NCBI GenBank assembly: GCA_947494675.1
Contig: CANLVP010000001.1
Location: 1,426,001-1,490,000 of the forward strand
Direction: 5' to 3'
DNA from: an uncultured Paracoccaceae bacterium
GTDB taxonomy: Bacteria > Pseudomonadota > Alphaproteobacteria > Rhodobacterales > Rhodobacteraceae
Length of the DNA stretch: 64,000 nucleotides
In this document: positions 52,741 to 60,299 of the stretch, piece after piece
How the letters are laid out: each line of letters starts with the position of its first letter
How positions within the stretch are numbered: position 1 is the first letter of the stretch
Notes under the pieces: generated by a model
Told to the model about the DNA's origin: nothing
Database searches by the model: none
Seen by the model: only the letters and a program-made list of their open reading frames with translations
Program-made: the position numbers and the translations under genes

Positions 52741-53613
52741 ATGGATATCAGTTGGGATGATTTACGCACTGTCTTGGCGTTGGTGCGCGGCGGGACTCTG
52801 GCCTCAGCAGCGCAGGACCTGGGCGTCGCCTATACCACTGTTGCGCGGCGCATCGCTCGGGTGGAGGCCGCGATGGGCGTGACCCTGTTTGAACGGTTGG
52901 CCGATGGTTACAAGCCAACCGAGACGGCGAAACTGGTGGCAGAGCACGCCGCCCAGATGGAGCAGTCGCAAGACGCGCTGTTGCGCGGGGTTTCGGGCCG
53001 CGACAAACGGCTGACCGGCACATTGACGATCACGGCGCCGCAATTGCTGATCGGTCCGGCGCTTGGACCCGTGATTGATGCGTTTTGCAAAACCTACCCC
53101 GAGGTGCGGCTGGACGTGCGCGCAACGAACACGCCGCTGGACTTGGCCCGTCGCGAAGCGGATCTGGCGATCCGGATCAGCCGGGAACCGGGCGACAGTT
53201 TGATGGGGCTGCGGTTGGTGGAACAACAGATGGCGGCCTTTGCAGCTCCCGATGTTGCGGACTGCATTGCGCAGGACCACCAAAGCCCGATTGATTGGTT
53301 GAATTACGCCGCCTTTGAAGACGTGCCCAAAGGTGTCGACCCAAGCTGGCCCAACCATCGGGTCAGGATCAGGTTTGACGATATGGTCGCCATTCTGGGT
53401 GCGGCGCAGGCGGGGCTGGGCGTGGCGCGGGTGCCGTTCTTTTTGGGTCGCACGACGGTGGGGCTGGTGCAGGTGCCTGTGCTGCCGCCTCAACCCTATA
53501 TGGACATCTGGATCGTGGCGCACCGCGACGTCTGGCCGTCGGCCAAAGTCACGGCGTTCCGCGAAATCCTGACGACCCATATGCGGGCAAACCGCGCGCT
53601 TTACGTGGCCTGA
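52741..53613 (+). CDS. LysR family transcriptional regulator
   Basis: A 290-residue LysR regulator. The N-terminal HTH is WDDLRTVLALVRGGTLASAAQDLGVAYTTVARRIARVEAAMG, and TLTITAPQLLIGPALGPVIDAFCKTYPEVRLDV begins the effector domain. The start is uncertain: ATG 52741 gives MDISWDD, and 52732 or 52693 are also possible in frame; none has a strong ribosome-binding site. It overlaps the convergent ABC-F gene by 13 bp at its 3' end. Likely controls itself and the DUF1330 gene. Confidence 0.88.
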   Translation: MDISWDDLRTVLALVRGGTLASAAQDLGVAYTTVARRIARVEAAMGVTLFERLADGYKPTETAKLVAEHAAQMEQSQDALLRGVSGRDKRLTGTLTITAPQLLIGPALGPVIDAFCKTYPEVRLDVRATNTPLDLARREADLAIRISREPGDSLMGLRLVEQQMAAFAAPDVADCIAQDHQSPIDWLNYAAFEDVPKGVDPSWPNHRVRIRFDDMVAILGAAQAGLGVARVPFFLGRTTVGLVQVPVLPPQPYMDIWIVAHRDVWPSAKVTAFREILTTHMRANRALYVA

Positions 53614-55121
53614 GCCATTTCGGAGGCAAAGAAGCTTTCCGCGTCCTCAACCTCAATCAGGCGTCTGCGGTCGATCAGCCAGAACCGGTTGCCCACATTG
53701 CGCACAAAGCTGCGGTCATGACTGACCAGCAGACAGGCCGCACCATGGGCAATAAGCTCTTCCTCCAGCGCCTCTTGCCCTTCGATATCAAGGTGGTTGG
53801 TTGGTTCATCCAGCAGATAGAAATTGGGGTTGGTCAGGCGCAGGACCAGCATCGCAAGCCGTGCCTTTTGCCCACCTGAGAGCCGCCCCAAGGGCACATC
53901 CTGCATTTGGTGCGTCACGCCAGCCCCGGCCAATAGGCCCCGCGCCCGTTGGTCGCCCACGTCAAAGCGGCCGGTGATGGCCTGCATCGGGCTATCGGTC
54001 AGGTCCAATTGGCTGAGGTGTTGATCGGCGTAGCCCGACACCACCGTGGGGGCAGATTTGACCGGGCTGTCCATCTCTGACAAGGCCGCGTTGATCAGGT
54101 TCACGAGCTGGGTTTTGCCGGTGCCATTGGCCCCAAGCAGCACCACCCGGTCGCCCGGCGTGATCCATTTCTGGCCGGTGCTGTAAAGCGGGCGACCGTC
54201 GGGGGTCGTGACGGCCACATCATCAAGTGTGATCAGCGCTTTGGCGTGGGTGCCCGCGTTGACCAGTTTGATGTCGCCAGCCGATTGTTCCTGATGGGCG
54301 GGCTTTGCTGCGGCCTCCATCTTTTCGGCGCGTTCGGTCAGCTGTTTGGTCTTGGTGATCAGCAGGTCAGAGCCGGAGTTGATGCCGATGTTCTTCAGCT
54401 TCGCCGCTTGCTTGCGCAGTTGCGTGGCCTTGTTGAGGTCGTTGGCAAAGCGCCGGGCGTCGGCGGCGTCGGATTCCTCCAACGCGGCGCGGGCCTTGCT
54501 GAAGGGGATTGGGAAATCGCGGCTGCGTTCGGCGCGCAGAAAGAGCGTGCGGGTGGTGACGGCATCCAGAAAAGCGCGGTCATGGCTGGTGATGATGCAG
54601 GCGGTGTCGCGGGGCAGGCCCGCGAGCCAATCCTGCAACAGCGCGATCCGGTGCAGATCAAGGTGGTTTGTCGGTTCATCTAGCAGCAGCACGTCCGGTT
54701 CGGTGATCCAGGCGGCGGCCAAAAGGGCCGTGCGCTGCCAGCCACCCGACAACGTGCTCAGGGGCTGCTGTTGCAGATCATTGGGCACGGAGAGCGCATC
54801 AAGTGCGACATCGACCCGCCAGCTTTCATAGTCTTGCTGATCGGCAGGCAGCGCGCCAAGGACATAGTCGTAAAGGGTGCGGTCCAGCGCGTCTTTCGGC
54901 ACATATTGCGCCACATGCCCGACGCGCAGGCCGCGGGCGCGGGTAATGTCGCCGGTGGTCGCCTCGCCCACGCCGGAAATGCAATCCAAAAGGGTGGATT
55001 TGCCGCGTCCATTGGCGGCGACAAGGCCAAGGCGGTCGCCCTTTTGCAGGGTCAGGTTGAGGTCGGAAAAGAGCGGGTCGGCGAGGGTCACGCCAAGGCT
55101 GGTAATGTTCAAAAGGCTCAT
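53601..55121 (-). CDS. ABC-F family ATPase
   Basis: A 506-residue soluble twin-ABC protein. Domain 1 has Walker A AANGRGKST (about 35-43), signature LSGGWQ and VLLLDEPTNHLD; domain 2 has LGANGTGKT, LSGGQKARLAMLV and LLDEPTNHLD. A charged linker (about 225-275) joins them. ABC-F proteins bind the ribosome E-site region and either protect from antibiotics or aid stalled ribosomes. No membrane domain. A leader peptide and competing hairpins in the 5' region suggest ribosome-sensing control. The start lacks an obvious Shine-Dalgarno sequence. Confidence 0.92.
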   Translation of the reverse strand: MSLLNITSLGVTLADPLFSDLNLTLQKGDRLGLVAANGRGKSTLLDCISGVGEATTGDITRARGLRVGHVAQYVPKDALDRTLYDYVLGALPADQQDYESWRVDVALDALSVPNDLQQQPLSTLSGGWQRTALLAAAWITEPDVLLLDEPTNHLDLHRIALLQDWLAGLPRDTACIITSHDRAFLDAVTTRTLFLRAERSRDFPIPFSKARAALEESDAADARRFANDLNKATQLRKQAAKLKNIGINSGSDLLITKTKQLTERAEKMEAAAKPAHQEQSAGDIKLVNAGTHAKALITLDDVAVTTPDGRPLYSTGQKWITPGDRVVLLGANGTGKTQLVNLINAALSEMDSPVKSAPTVVSGYADQHLSQLDLTDSPMQAITGRFDVGDQRARGLLAGAGVTHQMQDVPLGRLSGGQKARLAMLVLRLTNPNFYLLDEPTNHLDIEGQEALEEELIAHGAACLLVSHDRSFVRNVGNRFWLIDRRRLIEVEDAESFFASEMAQAT

Positions 55122-55145
55122 ATCGGTCAGTCCATTGGGAGAGAT

Positions 55146-55207
55146 GCCGCAAAGGCGGCGATGGGGCTGACGGGGTTATGTCAGCCCTGCAAACGTGTCT
55201 GCAGGGC
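55146..55207 (-). promoter_or_regulatory. Attenuator-like hairpins in the ABC-F leader
   Basis: On the minus strand three stems follow one another: GCCCTGCA-N8-TGCAGGGC (55207-55184), GGGCTGAC-N8-GTCAGCCC (55187-55164) and GCCGC-CTTT-GCGGC (55159-55146). Stems 1 and 2 share bases 55184-55187, so they exclude each other. Stem 1 lies within the last codons of the leader ORF; its opening by a ribosome would favour stem 2. No T-run follows, so control may be translational. Confidence 0.55.
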
Positions 55208-55249
55208 GGCACGGGGACCATGCTGAAGTCGGCGTGTGATCGTGCGCAT
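55181..55249 (-). CDS. ABC-F leader peptide, 22 aa
   Basis: Read on the minus strand, ATG at 55249 is preceded by AAAAGGAGG, and the ORF reads MRTITRRLQHGP then RAALQTRLQG, stop TGA at 55181. Short, Arg-rich leader peptides of this kind precede several ABC-F and erm-type resistance genes, where ribosome stalling on the leader changes mRNA folding. Here the stop sits in the shared arm of the hairpins. Confidence 0.55.
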   Translation of the reverse strand: MRTITRRLQHGPRAALQTRLQG

Positions 55250-55331
55250 CAGCGAGGGCCCTCCTTTTGTTGAGCGTTGCGATGGGGTGGATCATAAGTC
55301 CGCAGGGCGCGCATGGCAATATGTGCGGCGA

Positions 55332-55697
55332 TCAAGCGGGTTCGAACAGTTCGACCACGTTGCCGGACGGGTCCGCGCAGAGCACTTGCTGGCCGCCGGG
55401 GCCTGCAAGAATGTCGTTGCGGAACGGCACATCCTTTGCCGAAAGCGCGGCATGGAGGGCGTGAATGTCATCGACGATGACGACGATCCGGTTCCAGCCG
55501 CCGGGGGTCGGCTGAGAGCCATCCGGCATGGGTTGCGAGGCTGAGGCGGGCGGACCGGCGAGCCAGAGCTGCAGATCGTCCTTGGTCACAATCGCCATGG
55601 CTGGTCCGAATTGCTGGTCAAGCGTGAAGCCAAGCAACCCAACATAGAATGCGACTGCCGCGTCGACGTCTGAAACGATATATCTGAACTGCGCCAT
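55332..55697 (-). CDS. VOC family protein
   Basis: A 121-residue glyoxalase/bleomycin-resistance-fold protein. It starts MAQFRYIVSDVDAAVAFYVGLLGF, the usual first module, and ends with VLCADPSGNVVELFEPA, where ADPSGN-x-x-E is the metal-side signature. A single VOC module pair fits the length. Substrate unknown. It lies upstream of the ABC-F leader on the same strand, with its stop about 80 bp from the leader start. Confidence 0.85.
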   Translation of the reverse strand: MAQFRYIVSDVDAAVAFYVGLLGFTLDQQFGPAMAIVTKDDLQLWLAGPPASASQPMPDGSQPTPGGWNRIVVIVDDIHALHAALSAKDVPFRNDILAGPGGQQVLCADPSGNVVELFEPA

Positions 55698-55735
55698 TGG
55701 GGCCCCCGTTTTGGTTGCGCAGAGCTTAGCACAAT

Positions 55736-56989
55736 CTAACGCAGAGATCGGCCCTTCATGATCGCATCGGCGCCAAACTTCTCACGGATTTTGTCAGCGG
55801 CGCGTTCAGCCTCGGCCCGTTTGCCTGCATCGGGGTCCAGCAGGTCGCCTTCGCGGTCGGCGTCGGTGTCGCTTGTGATCTCGCTCAGGCCCACGCCAAG
55901 CAAACGGAAGGGCCCGCGATCCGCGACCTGATCAAAAAGCCCGCGCGCAGTGCGGTAGATCGTGTCGGCAAGCTGCGTCGGGTGATGCAGAGACAGGCGT
56001 TTGGACACCAATTTGAAATCCGAGGTCTTGAGTTTCAGCGTCACCACGCGGCCTGCCTTATCCTTGGCCTTGGCGCGCGCGCTGACCTTTTCGGACATGC
56101 GCCAGAGGTGGCCATCGAGAATGTCGATGTCGGCGGTGTCTACGTTGAACGTCGTCTCATTCGACAGACCTTTGACCGGCGTATGGGGCGAAATGCGTCG
56201 GGCGTCTTCGCCACGGGCCAGCGCATAAAGCCGCTCACCCATGCCGCCGAAACGGTCGTGCAAATCGCGCCGGTCCCAGCGCAAGAGGTCATCAAAGGTG
56301 CGGATGCCCGCCTTGGCCATGCTTTCCTGCGCGACGGGGCCGATGCCCCAGATCAGGCGCACGGATTTGGGGCGCAGGAAGGCCGTGGTCTCTGCCGCGC
56401 CGATGATCGAAAAGCCGCGCGGTTTGTCGAGATCAGAGGCAACCTTGGCCAAAAACTTGTTGTGGGACAGCCCGATGGAGCCTGTCAGCCCAATCTCTTC
56501 CTGCATCCGTTTGACCAGCCGCGCCAGCATCACGGCGGGGGGGCGGCCATGCAGGCGGGCGGTGCCTGTGAGATCCATGAACGCCTCATCCAGGGACAGC
56601 GGTTCGACCACGGGGGTCAGTTCATCCATCATCTCGCGGATGGCTTTGGACGCCTCAACATAGGCGTCGAACCGGGGGCGGACGACGACAGCCTCGGGGC
56701 AGAGTTTCAGGGCCTGAAACATTGGCATTGCGGATTTGACGCCTTTGATCCGGGCCACGTAGCAGGCGGTGGACACCACACCGCGACGCCCGCCGCCGAT
56801 GATCACCGGCTTGTCGGCAAGGGCGGGATTGTCGCGCTTTTCCACGCTGGCATAGAAGGCATCGCAATCCATGTGGGCGATGCTAAGATCAAAGAGTTCG
56901 GGGTGCGTGGTGACGCGCGGGCTGCGGCAATTGGGGCACCTACGGGTGTCCTCAAACGGGGTCAGGCAGTCGCGGCAAAGGCTGGGCAT
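55736..56989 (-). CDS. dinB: DNA polymerase IV (Y family)
   Basis: A 417-residue translesion polymerase. The catalytic acids are in HMDCDAFYASVEK and PLSLDEAFMDL, and GGRRGVVSTACYVAR plus GIGPVAQESM (helix-hairpin-helix) are DinB marks. The first 25 residues form an extra zinc ribbon, C5-x2-C8...C18-x2-C21, which E. coli DinB lacks. A GTG at 57022 or TTG at 57046 could give a longer form. It is divergent from a Nudix gene across about 25 bp. No lexA box is obvious. Confidence 0.92.
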   Translation of the reverse strand: MPSLCRDCLTPFEDTRRCPNCRSPRVTTHPELFDLSIAHMDCDAFYASVEKRDNPALADKPVIIGGGRRGVVSTACYVARIKGVKSAMPMFQALKLCPEAVVVRPRFDAYVEASKAIREMMDELTPVVEPLSLDEAFMDLTGTARLHGRPPAVMLARLVKRMQEEIGLTGSIGLSHNKFLAKVASDLDKPRGFSIIGAAETTAFLRPKSVRLIWGIGPVAQESMAKAGIRTFDDLLRWDRRDLHDRFGGMGERLYALARGEDARRISPHTPVKGLSNETTFNVDTADIDILDGHLWRMSEKVSARAKAKDKAGRVVTLKLKTSDFKLVSKRLSLHHPTQLADTIYRTARGLFDQVADRGPFRLLGVGLSEITSDTDADREGDLLDPDAGKRAEAERAADKIREKFGADAIMKGRSLR

Positions 56990-57014
56990 GAGGTCAGGAT
57001 AAGGGGTCGGCGCG

Positions 57015-57455
57015 GTGGTCACAACAGAGCCATTTTCAGGCAGCAAGGTCGCCCTATTCCTGGGGGATCAGCTGTTGATCACGCTGCGCGATGACTATGA
57101 CCACATCCCGTTTCCCAACGTCTGGGATTTTCCGGGTGGCGCGCGGGACGATGATGAAACCCCGTTTGAGACCCTCGCGCGTGAGGTGATGGAAGAGGTT
57201 GGGTTGGTGCTGCCACGCGATGCGCTGTTGTGGGAACGGCAGTTTCCGGCGGCTGGCAATCCGGATGCCAAAATCTGGTTTTTCGTGGCGCAAATGCCTG
57301 CTGGAACCGAAGACGACATTGTCTTTGGCGATGAGGGGCAGGGGTGGAAATTGGTGTCCTTGGCCGCATTTATGGCGATGGATCAGGTGGTGCCGACGTT
57401 TGCGGGGCGTTTGACCGAATGGATGGCGGAAACGGGTGGTTTGCCAAAGGGTTAG
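57015..57455 (+). CDS. Nudix hydrolase
   Basis: A 146-residue Nudix protein with the full box GxxxxxExxxxxxxREUxEExGU as GGARDDDETPFETLAREVMEEVGLVL (about 36-61). It cleaves a nucleoside diphosphate linked to something; substrate unknown. GTG 57015 is the start with AAGGGG upstream. Next to dinB, a nucleotide-pool cleaning role is attractive but unproved. Confidence 0.88.
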   Translation: MVTTEPFSGSKVALFLGDQLLITLRDDYDHIPFPNVWDFPGGARDDDETPFETLAREVMEEVGLVLPRDALLWERQFPAAGNPDAKIWFFVAQMPAGTEDDIVFGDEGQGWKLVSLAAFMAMDQVVPTFAGRLTEWMAETGGLPKG

Positions 57456-57581
57456 CGTGACCTGCAACAGGTCGAAATCGGCCACATCGCTTGCGTGAAT
57501 TGGCCACATTCGGGTGTCACAAGCATTGCGAGCAGGGGGTCTGATGCATATATCAGGCCCAACGATAAGGGATAGATATAC

Positions 57582-58475
57582 ATGCCGATTGAGCAGCTAC
57601 TTGCGAATTTTCTGGGTCAAAACCTCGTTCTGATCCTTTTGGCGATTTTCATCGTCATTTGTATTCTGGCCGGTGTTCGCATCGTGCCGCAGTCTGAAAA
57701 ATATGTTGTGGAACGGCTGGGCCGATTGCGCGCGGTTCTTGGGCCGGGCATCAACTTTATCGTGCCGTTTTTGGATCGGGTGCGCCACAAAGTGTCGATC
57801 CTTGAGCGTCAGCTGCCAACGATGGCGCAGGACGCGATCACATCGGACAACGTGTTAGTGCAGGTCGAAACAAGCGTGTTTTACCGCATTATTGAGCCCG
57901 AAAAGACGGTTTACCGGATCCGCGACGTGGATGCGGCGATCTCGACCACCGTGGCGGGTATCGTCCGGTCCGAGATTGGCCGGATGGAGCTGGATCAGGT
58001 GCAGGCCAACCGCAGCCGCTTGATTGAGGCTGTGCGCGAACAGGTGGCCCAGCAGGTAGACGACTGGGGGATCGAGGTGACGCGTGCGGAAATTCTGGAC
58101 GTGAACCTGGATGCCGCCACACGCGCTGCGATGTTGCAGCAGTTGAACGCGGAACGTGCGCGTCGTGCGCAGGTGACAGAAGCCGAGGGCACAAAGCGGT
58201 CGGTTGAGTTGAAGGCCGACGGTGATCTCTATGCCGCCGAGCAAGAGGCGAAGGCGCGCCGGATTGCGGCCGAGGCAGAGGCCTATGCGACGCAGGTCGT
58301 GGCCGTGGCCATTGCCGAAAACGGGCTTGAAGCGGCGCAGTATCAGGTCGCGCTGAAGCAGGTTGAGGCGCTGAATGCGCTTGGTGCCGGTGAGGGCAAG
58401 CAGACGGTTCTGTTGCCAGCCAATGCGCTTGAAGCCTTTGGCGATGCGTTCAAGATGTTGAAAGGTGGTCGGTAA
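57582..58475 (+). CDS. SPFH/stomatin/band 7 family protein
   Basis: A 297-residue membrane-anchored protein: hydrophobic helix LVLILLAIFIVICILAGVRIV (about 15-35), then the SPFH domain VPQSEKYVVERLGRLRAVLGPGINFIVPFLDRV and VLVQVETSVFYRI, and a C-terminal coiled, Ala-Glu-rich helix (RARRAQVTEAEGTKRSVELKADGDLYAAEQEAKARR). Very like E. coli QmcA, which forms membrane microdomains and controls FtsH-type proteolysis. The NfeD-like gene overlaps its stop (TAATG), a family-wide pairing. AAGGGATAG precedes ATG 57582. Confidence 0.92.
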   Translation: MPIEQLLANFLGQNLVLILLAIFIVICILAGVRIVPQSEKYVVERLGRLRAVLGPGINFIVPFLDRVRHKVSILERQLPTMAQDAITSDNVLVQVETSVFYRIIEPEKTVYRIRDVDAAISTTVAGIVRSEIGRMELDQVQANRSRLIEAVREQVAQQVDDWGIEVTRAEILDVNLDAATRAAMLQQLNAERARRAQVTEAEGTKRSVELKADGDLYAAEQEAKARRIAAEAEAYATQVVAVAIAENGLEAAQYQVALKQVEALNALGAGEGKQTVLLPANALEAFGDAFKMLKGGR

Positions 58476-58744
58476 TGTTGACCGAACAATGGTGGGTCTG
58501 GATGTCAGCAGCGCTGGCGATGGCAACGCTTGAGGTCATCGTGCCGGGCTACATCTTTCTGGGCTTTGCGGCGGGTGCGTTCTTTGTGGGCGCGATGCTG
58601 CTGATCGGGATCACAGGCATGTCGTTGCCGGTGATGCTGGTGATCTTTGCGGTGCTGTCGCTGATCGCATTTCTGGCGATGCGCAAGGTGTTCGGCCTGA
58701 AGACCGGTCAGGTAAAAATCTGGGACCGCGATATCAACGAATAG
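58475..58744 (+). CDS. NfeD-like membrane protein
   Basis: An 89-residue short NfeD1b-type protein with three hydrophobic segments (WWVWMSAALAMATLEVIVPGYIFLG, AAGAFFVGAMLLIGITG, LPVMLVIFAVLSLIAFLAM). The usual C-terminal OB-fold is missing, as in the short class. It is coupled to the stomatin gene by TAATG and probably assists its membrane assembly. Confidence 0.85.
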   Translation: MLTEQWWVWMSAALAMATLEVIVPGYIFLGFAAGAFFVGAMLLIGITGMSLPVMLVIFAVLSLIAFLAMRKVFGLKTGQVKIWDRDINE

Positions 58745-58748
58745 GTGC

Positions 58749-58766
58749 GCCGGGGTAAACCCCGGC
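58749..58766. repeat. REP-like palindrome, copy B
   Basis: GCCGGGGT-aa-ACCCCGGC then CTAC, in the 40-bp convergent gap after the NfeD gene. It matches copy A at 42533-42550 in design and in the trailing CTAC. Confidence 0.5.
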
Positions 58767-58784
58767 CTACCCACATCCCGTCGG

Positions 58785-58979
58785 TCAGCGCGTCAGGTGC
58801 GGCGGTTCGACGCTTTGCGAGGCGCGGTAGGCCAGAATTTCCGACAAAAGCGCGGGGCGCAGGGTTTTGTGGGCTTTGACACGGGTAGGCACGGCGATGA
58901 TCCGGCCCGCGTGTTGCAGGCAGACGTTGGCCTGATAAGCACCGGCGCGGGGGTCGTAGTGTAGGTCGCGAATTTCCAT
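58785..58979 (-). CDS. Conserved-looking small protein, 64 aa
   Basis: Starts MEIRDLHYDPRAGAYQANVCLQHAGRII and ends SEILAYRASQSVEPPHLTR. Its strand-turn pattern is protein-like and codon use matches the neighbours, but no known family is recognised. The ribosome-binding site (GGCTGCTCAAA) is weak. It lies downstream of pyrF on the same strand, about 90 bp beyond, so it may belong to that unit. Confidence 0.5.
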   Translation of the reverse strand: MEIRDLHYDPRAGAYQANVCLQHAGRIIAVPTRVKAHKTLRPALLSEILAYRASQSVEPPHLTR

Positions 58980-59067
58980 TTTGAGCAGCCTTCAGTTCGG
59001 GTCTTACCAACCTGACATATGTGCCCTTAACAAAGTTTCACCAGCCCTCGCACTTTCGTGAATCGCG

Positions 59068-59784
59068 TTACGAATTGGGGCGCGCGGCCTGCGGGGACAC
59101 CATTTCCGCGAGGATCGATTGTGCCGCTGCGCGCGGATCGGCTGCTTGCCACACCGGGCGGCCCACGACGATGTGGTCGACGCCATCCGCGATGGCCTGT
59201 GCCGGGGTGGCGACGCGTTTCTGGTCGCCAAGGTCAGCGCCTGCGGGCCGCACGCCGGGGGTGACGATCAGTTTGCCTTCGGCCTCGGGCAGGGCGCGGA
59301 TCAGCGCGGCCTCTTGCGGAGAGGCGATGACGCCATCGGCCCCGGCGGCAAGCGCTGTGCCTGCGCGTTCCTGCACCAGATCGGTGATGCTGCCCGCTTT
59401 GATGCAGGATGCGTCCAGATCATCGCGATCCAGCGAGGTCAGGATGGTCACGGCAAGTATATTAAGGTCGGTGCCTGCGGCGCCTTCTTTGGCGGCGCGG
59501 ACCACATGGGGGTCGCCGTGGACAGTCAGAAAATCGAGGTCGAACTGGCTGATGCCGCGCACCGCAGCCTCGACCGTGGCGCCGATATCAAAGAGCTTCA
59601 TGTCCAGAAAGATGCGCTTGCCGTGGTCGGCCTTGAGCTCATTAGCAAGAGCCAGCCCGCCGCCCGTGAGCATCCCCAGCCCGATCTTGTAGAAATCCAC
59701 CGCATCACCAAGCTTTTCGGTGAGGGCCAGCCCCTCAAGGACGTTGGGCACATCAAGGGCAACGATCAGGCGTTCATCGGGCAT
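59068..59784 (-). CDS. pyrF: Orotidine 5'-phosphate decarboxylase
   Basis: PyrF makes UMP from OMP. The 238-residue protein has the catalytic K-x-x-D motif in FLDMKLFDIGATV (Asp61, Lys63, Asp66), LTVHGDPHVVRAA as the next phosphate strand, and GVRPAGADLGDQKRVATPAQAI, which closes the active site with PGxR. ATG 59784 is chosen for GGAGGTCCAA upstream; an in-frame TTG-type extension to 59880 contains a hairpin-like sequence and is rejected. Confidence 0.96.
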   Translation of the reverse strand: MPDERLIVALDVPNVLEGLALTEKLGDAVDFYKIGLGMLTGGGLALANELKADHGKRIFLDMKLFDIGATVEAAVRGISQFDLDFLTVHGDPHVVRAAKEGAAGTDLNILAVTILTSLDRDDLDASCIKAGSITDLVQERAGTALAAGADGVIASPQEAALIRALPEAEGKLIVTPGVRPAGADLGDQKRVATPAQAIADGVDHIVVGRPVWQAADPRAAAQSILAEMVSPQAARPNS

Positions 59785-59944
59785 TTGGACCTCCGGCATA
59801 TGTTTGCGCGGGTCTAACCGGGTCACGGCAGGGGGGCAAATGCAAATGACGCAGCCTACGAGAAGCGTAGACTGCGCCATCAGGCTCGGTTGGGACGTAT
59901 CCGAGCATCCGTTTGGCCGACGCCTTGCGGATTATCGTGCGCCC

Positions 59945-60109
59945 TTAGTTGGGCGTTTTCGTTGTTTCGCCGGTGCCTTTGGACAGGCTGGCGACGTCAG
60001 AGGTTTCGGCATCATGGGCCCGCAAAAGCCTGATCGCCTTGGGCGAAAGCGGGAACAATTGATTGCCACCCTTGGGGTGCGCGTTGGCTGTGTTAGCTGC
60101 TTGCATCAT
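59945..60109 (-). CDS. Candidate small protein, 54 aa, upstream of clpB
   Basis: GAGGAA is 6 nt before the ATG at 60109, which supports translation. The product opens MMQAANTANAHPKGGNQLFP and continues LSPKAIRLLRAHDAETSDV; it is mostly polar and not recognised. It faces away from clpB and starts about 100 bp from the clpB promoter. Confidence is limited by length. Confidence 0.35.
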   Translation of the reverse strand: MMQAANTANAHPKGGNQLFPLSPKAIRLLRAHDAETSDVASLSKGTGETTKTPN

Positions 60110-60193
60110 CGGAGTTTCCTCATCGGTCATGAGGTGAATATGGGGGTGTGGGCGGCGCACCATAATGGGAACAATCCCGGTCGCTTCCCCCTT

Positions 60194-60223
60194 CTTGCAA
60201 CACGGGTTCGTGATCCCCATTTA
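60194..60223 (+). promoter_or_regulatory. RpoH (sigma-32) promoter of clpB
   Basis: CTTGCAA (60194-60200) and CCCCATTTA (60215-60223) are separated by 14 bp, an excellent match to the heat-shock consensus CTTGAAA-N(13-15)-CCCCATNT. It lies 77 bp upstream of the clpB ATG. No CIRCE element is present. Confidence 0.85.
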
Positions 60224-60299
60224 GAGCGTGAGGCCCAATACTGGTGTGCTGCGAATGCGGGCGCCAAGACGACAGGGCGCTTATCAAAGGAGAAGACCC

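Noticed and set aside
59785-59880. Longer pyrF start
   Set aside because: The extension starts at a non-ATG codon and lies over a hairpin; GGAGGTCCAA strongly supports ATG 59784.
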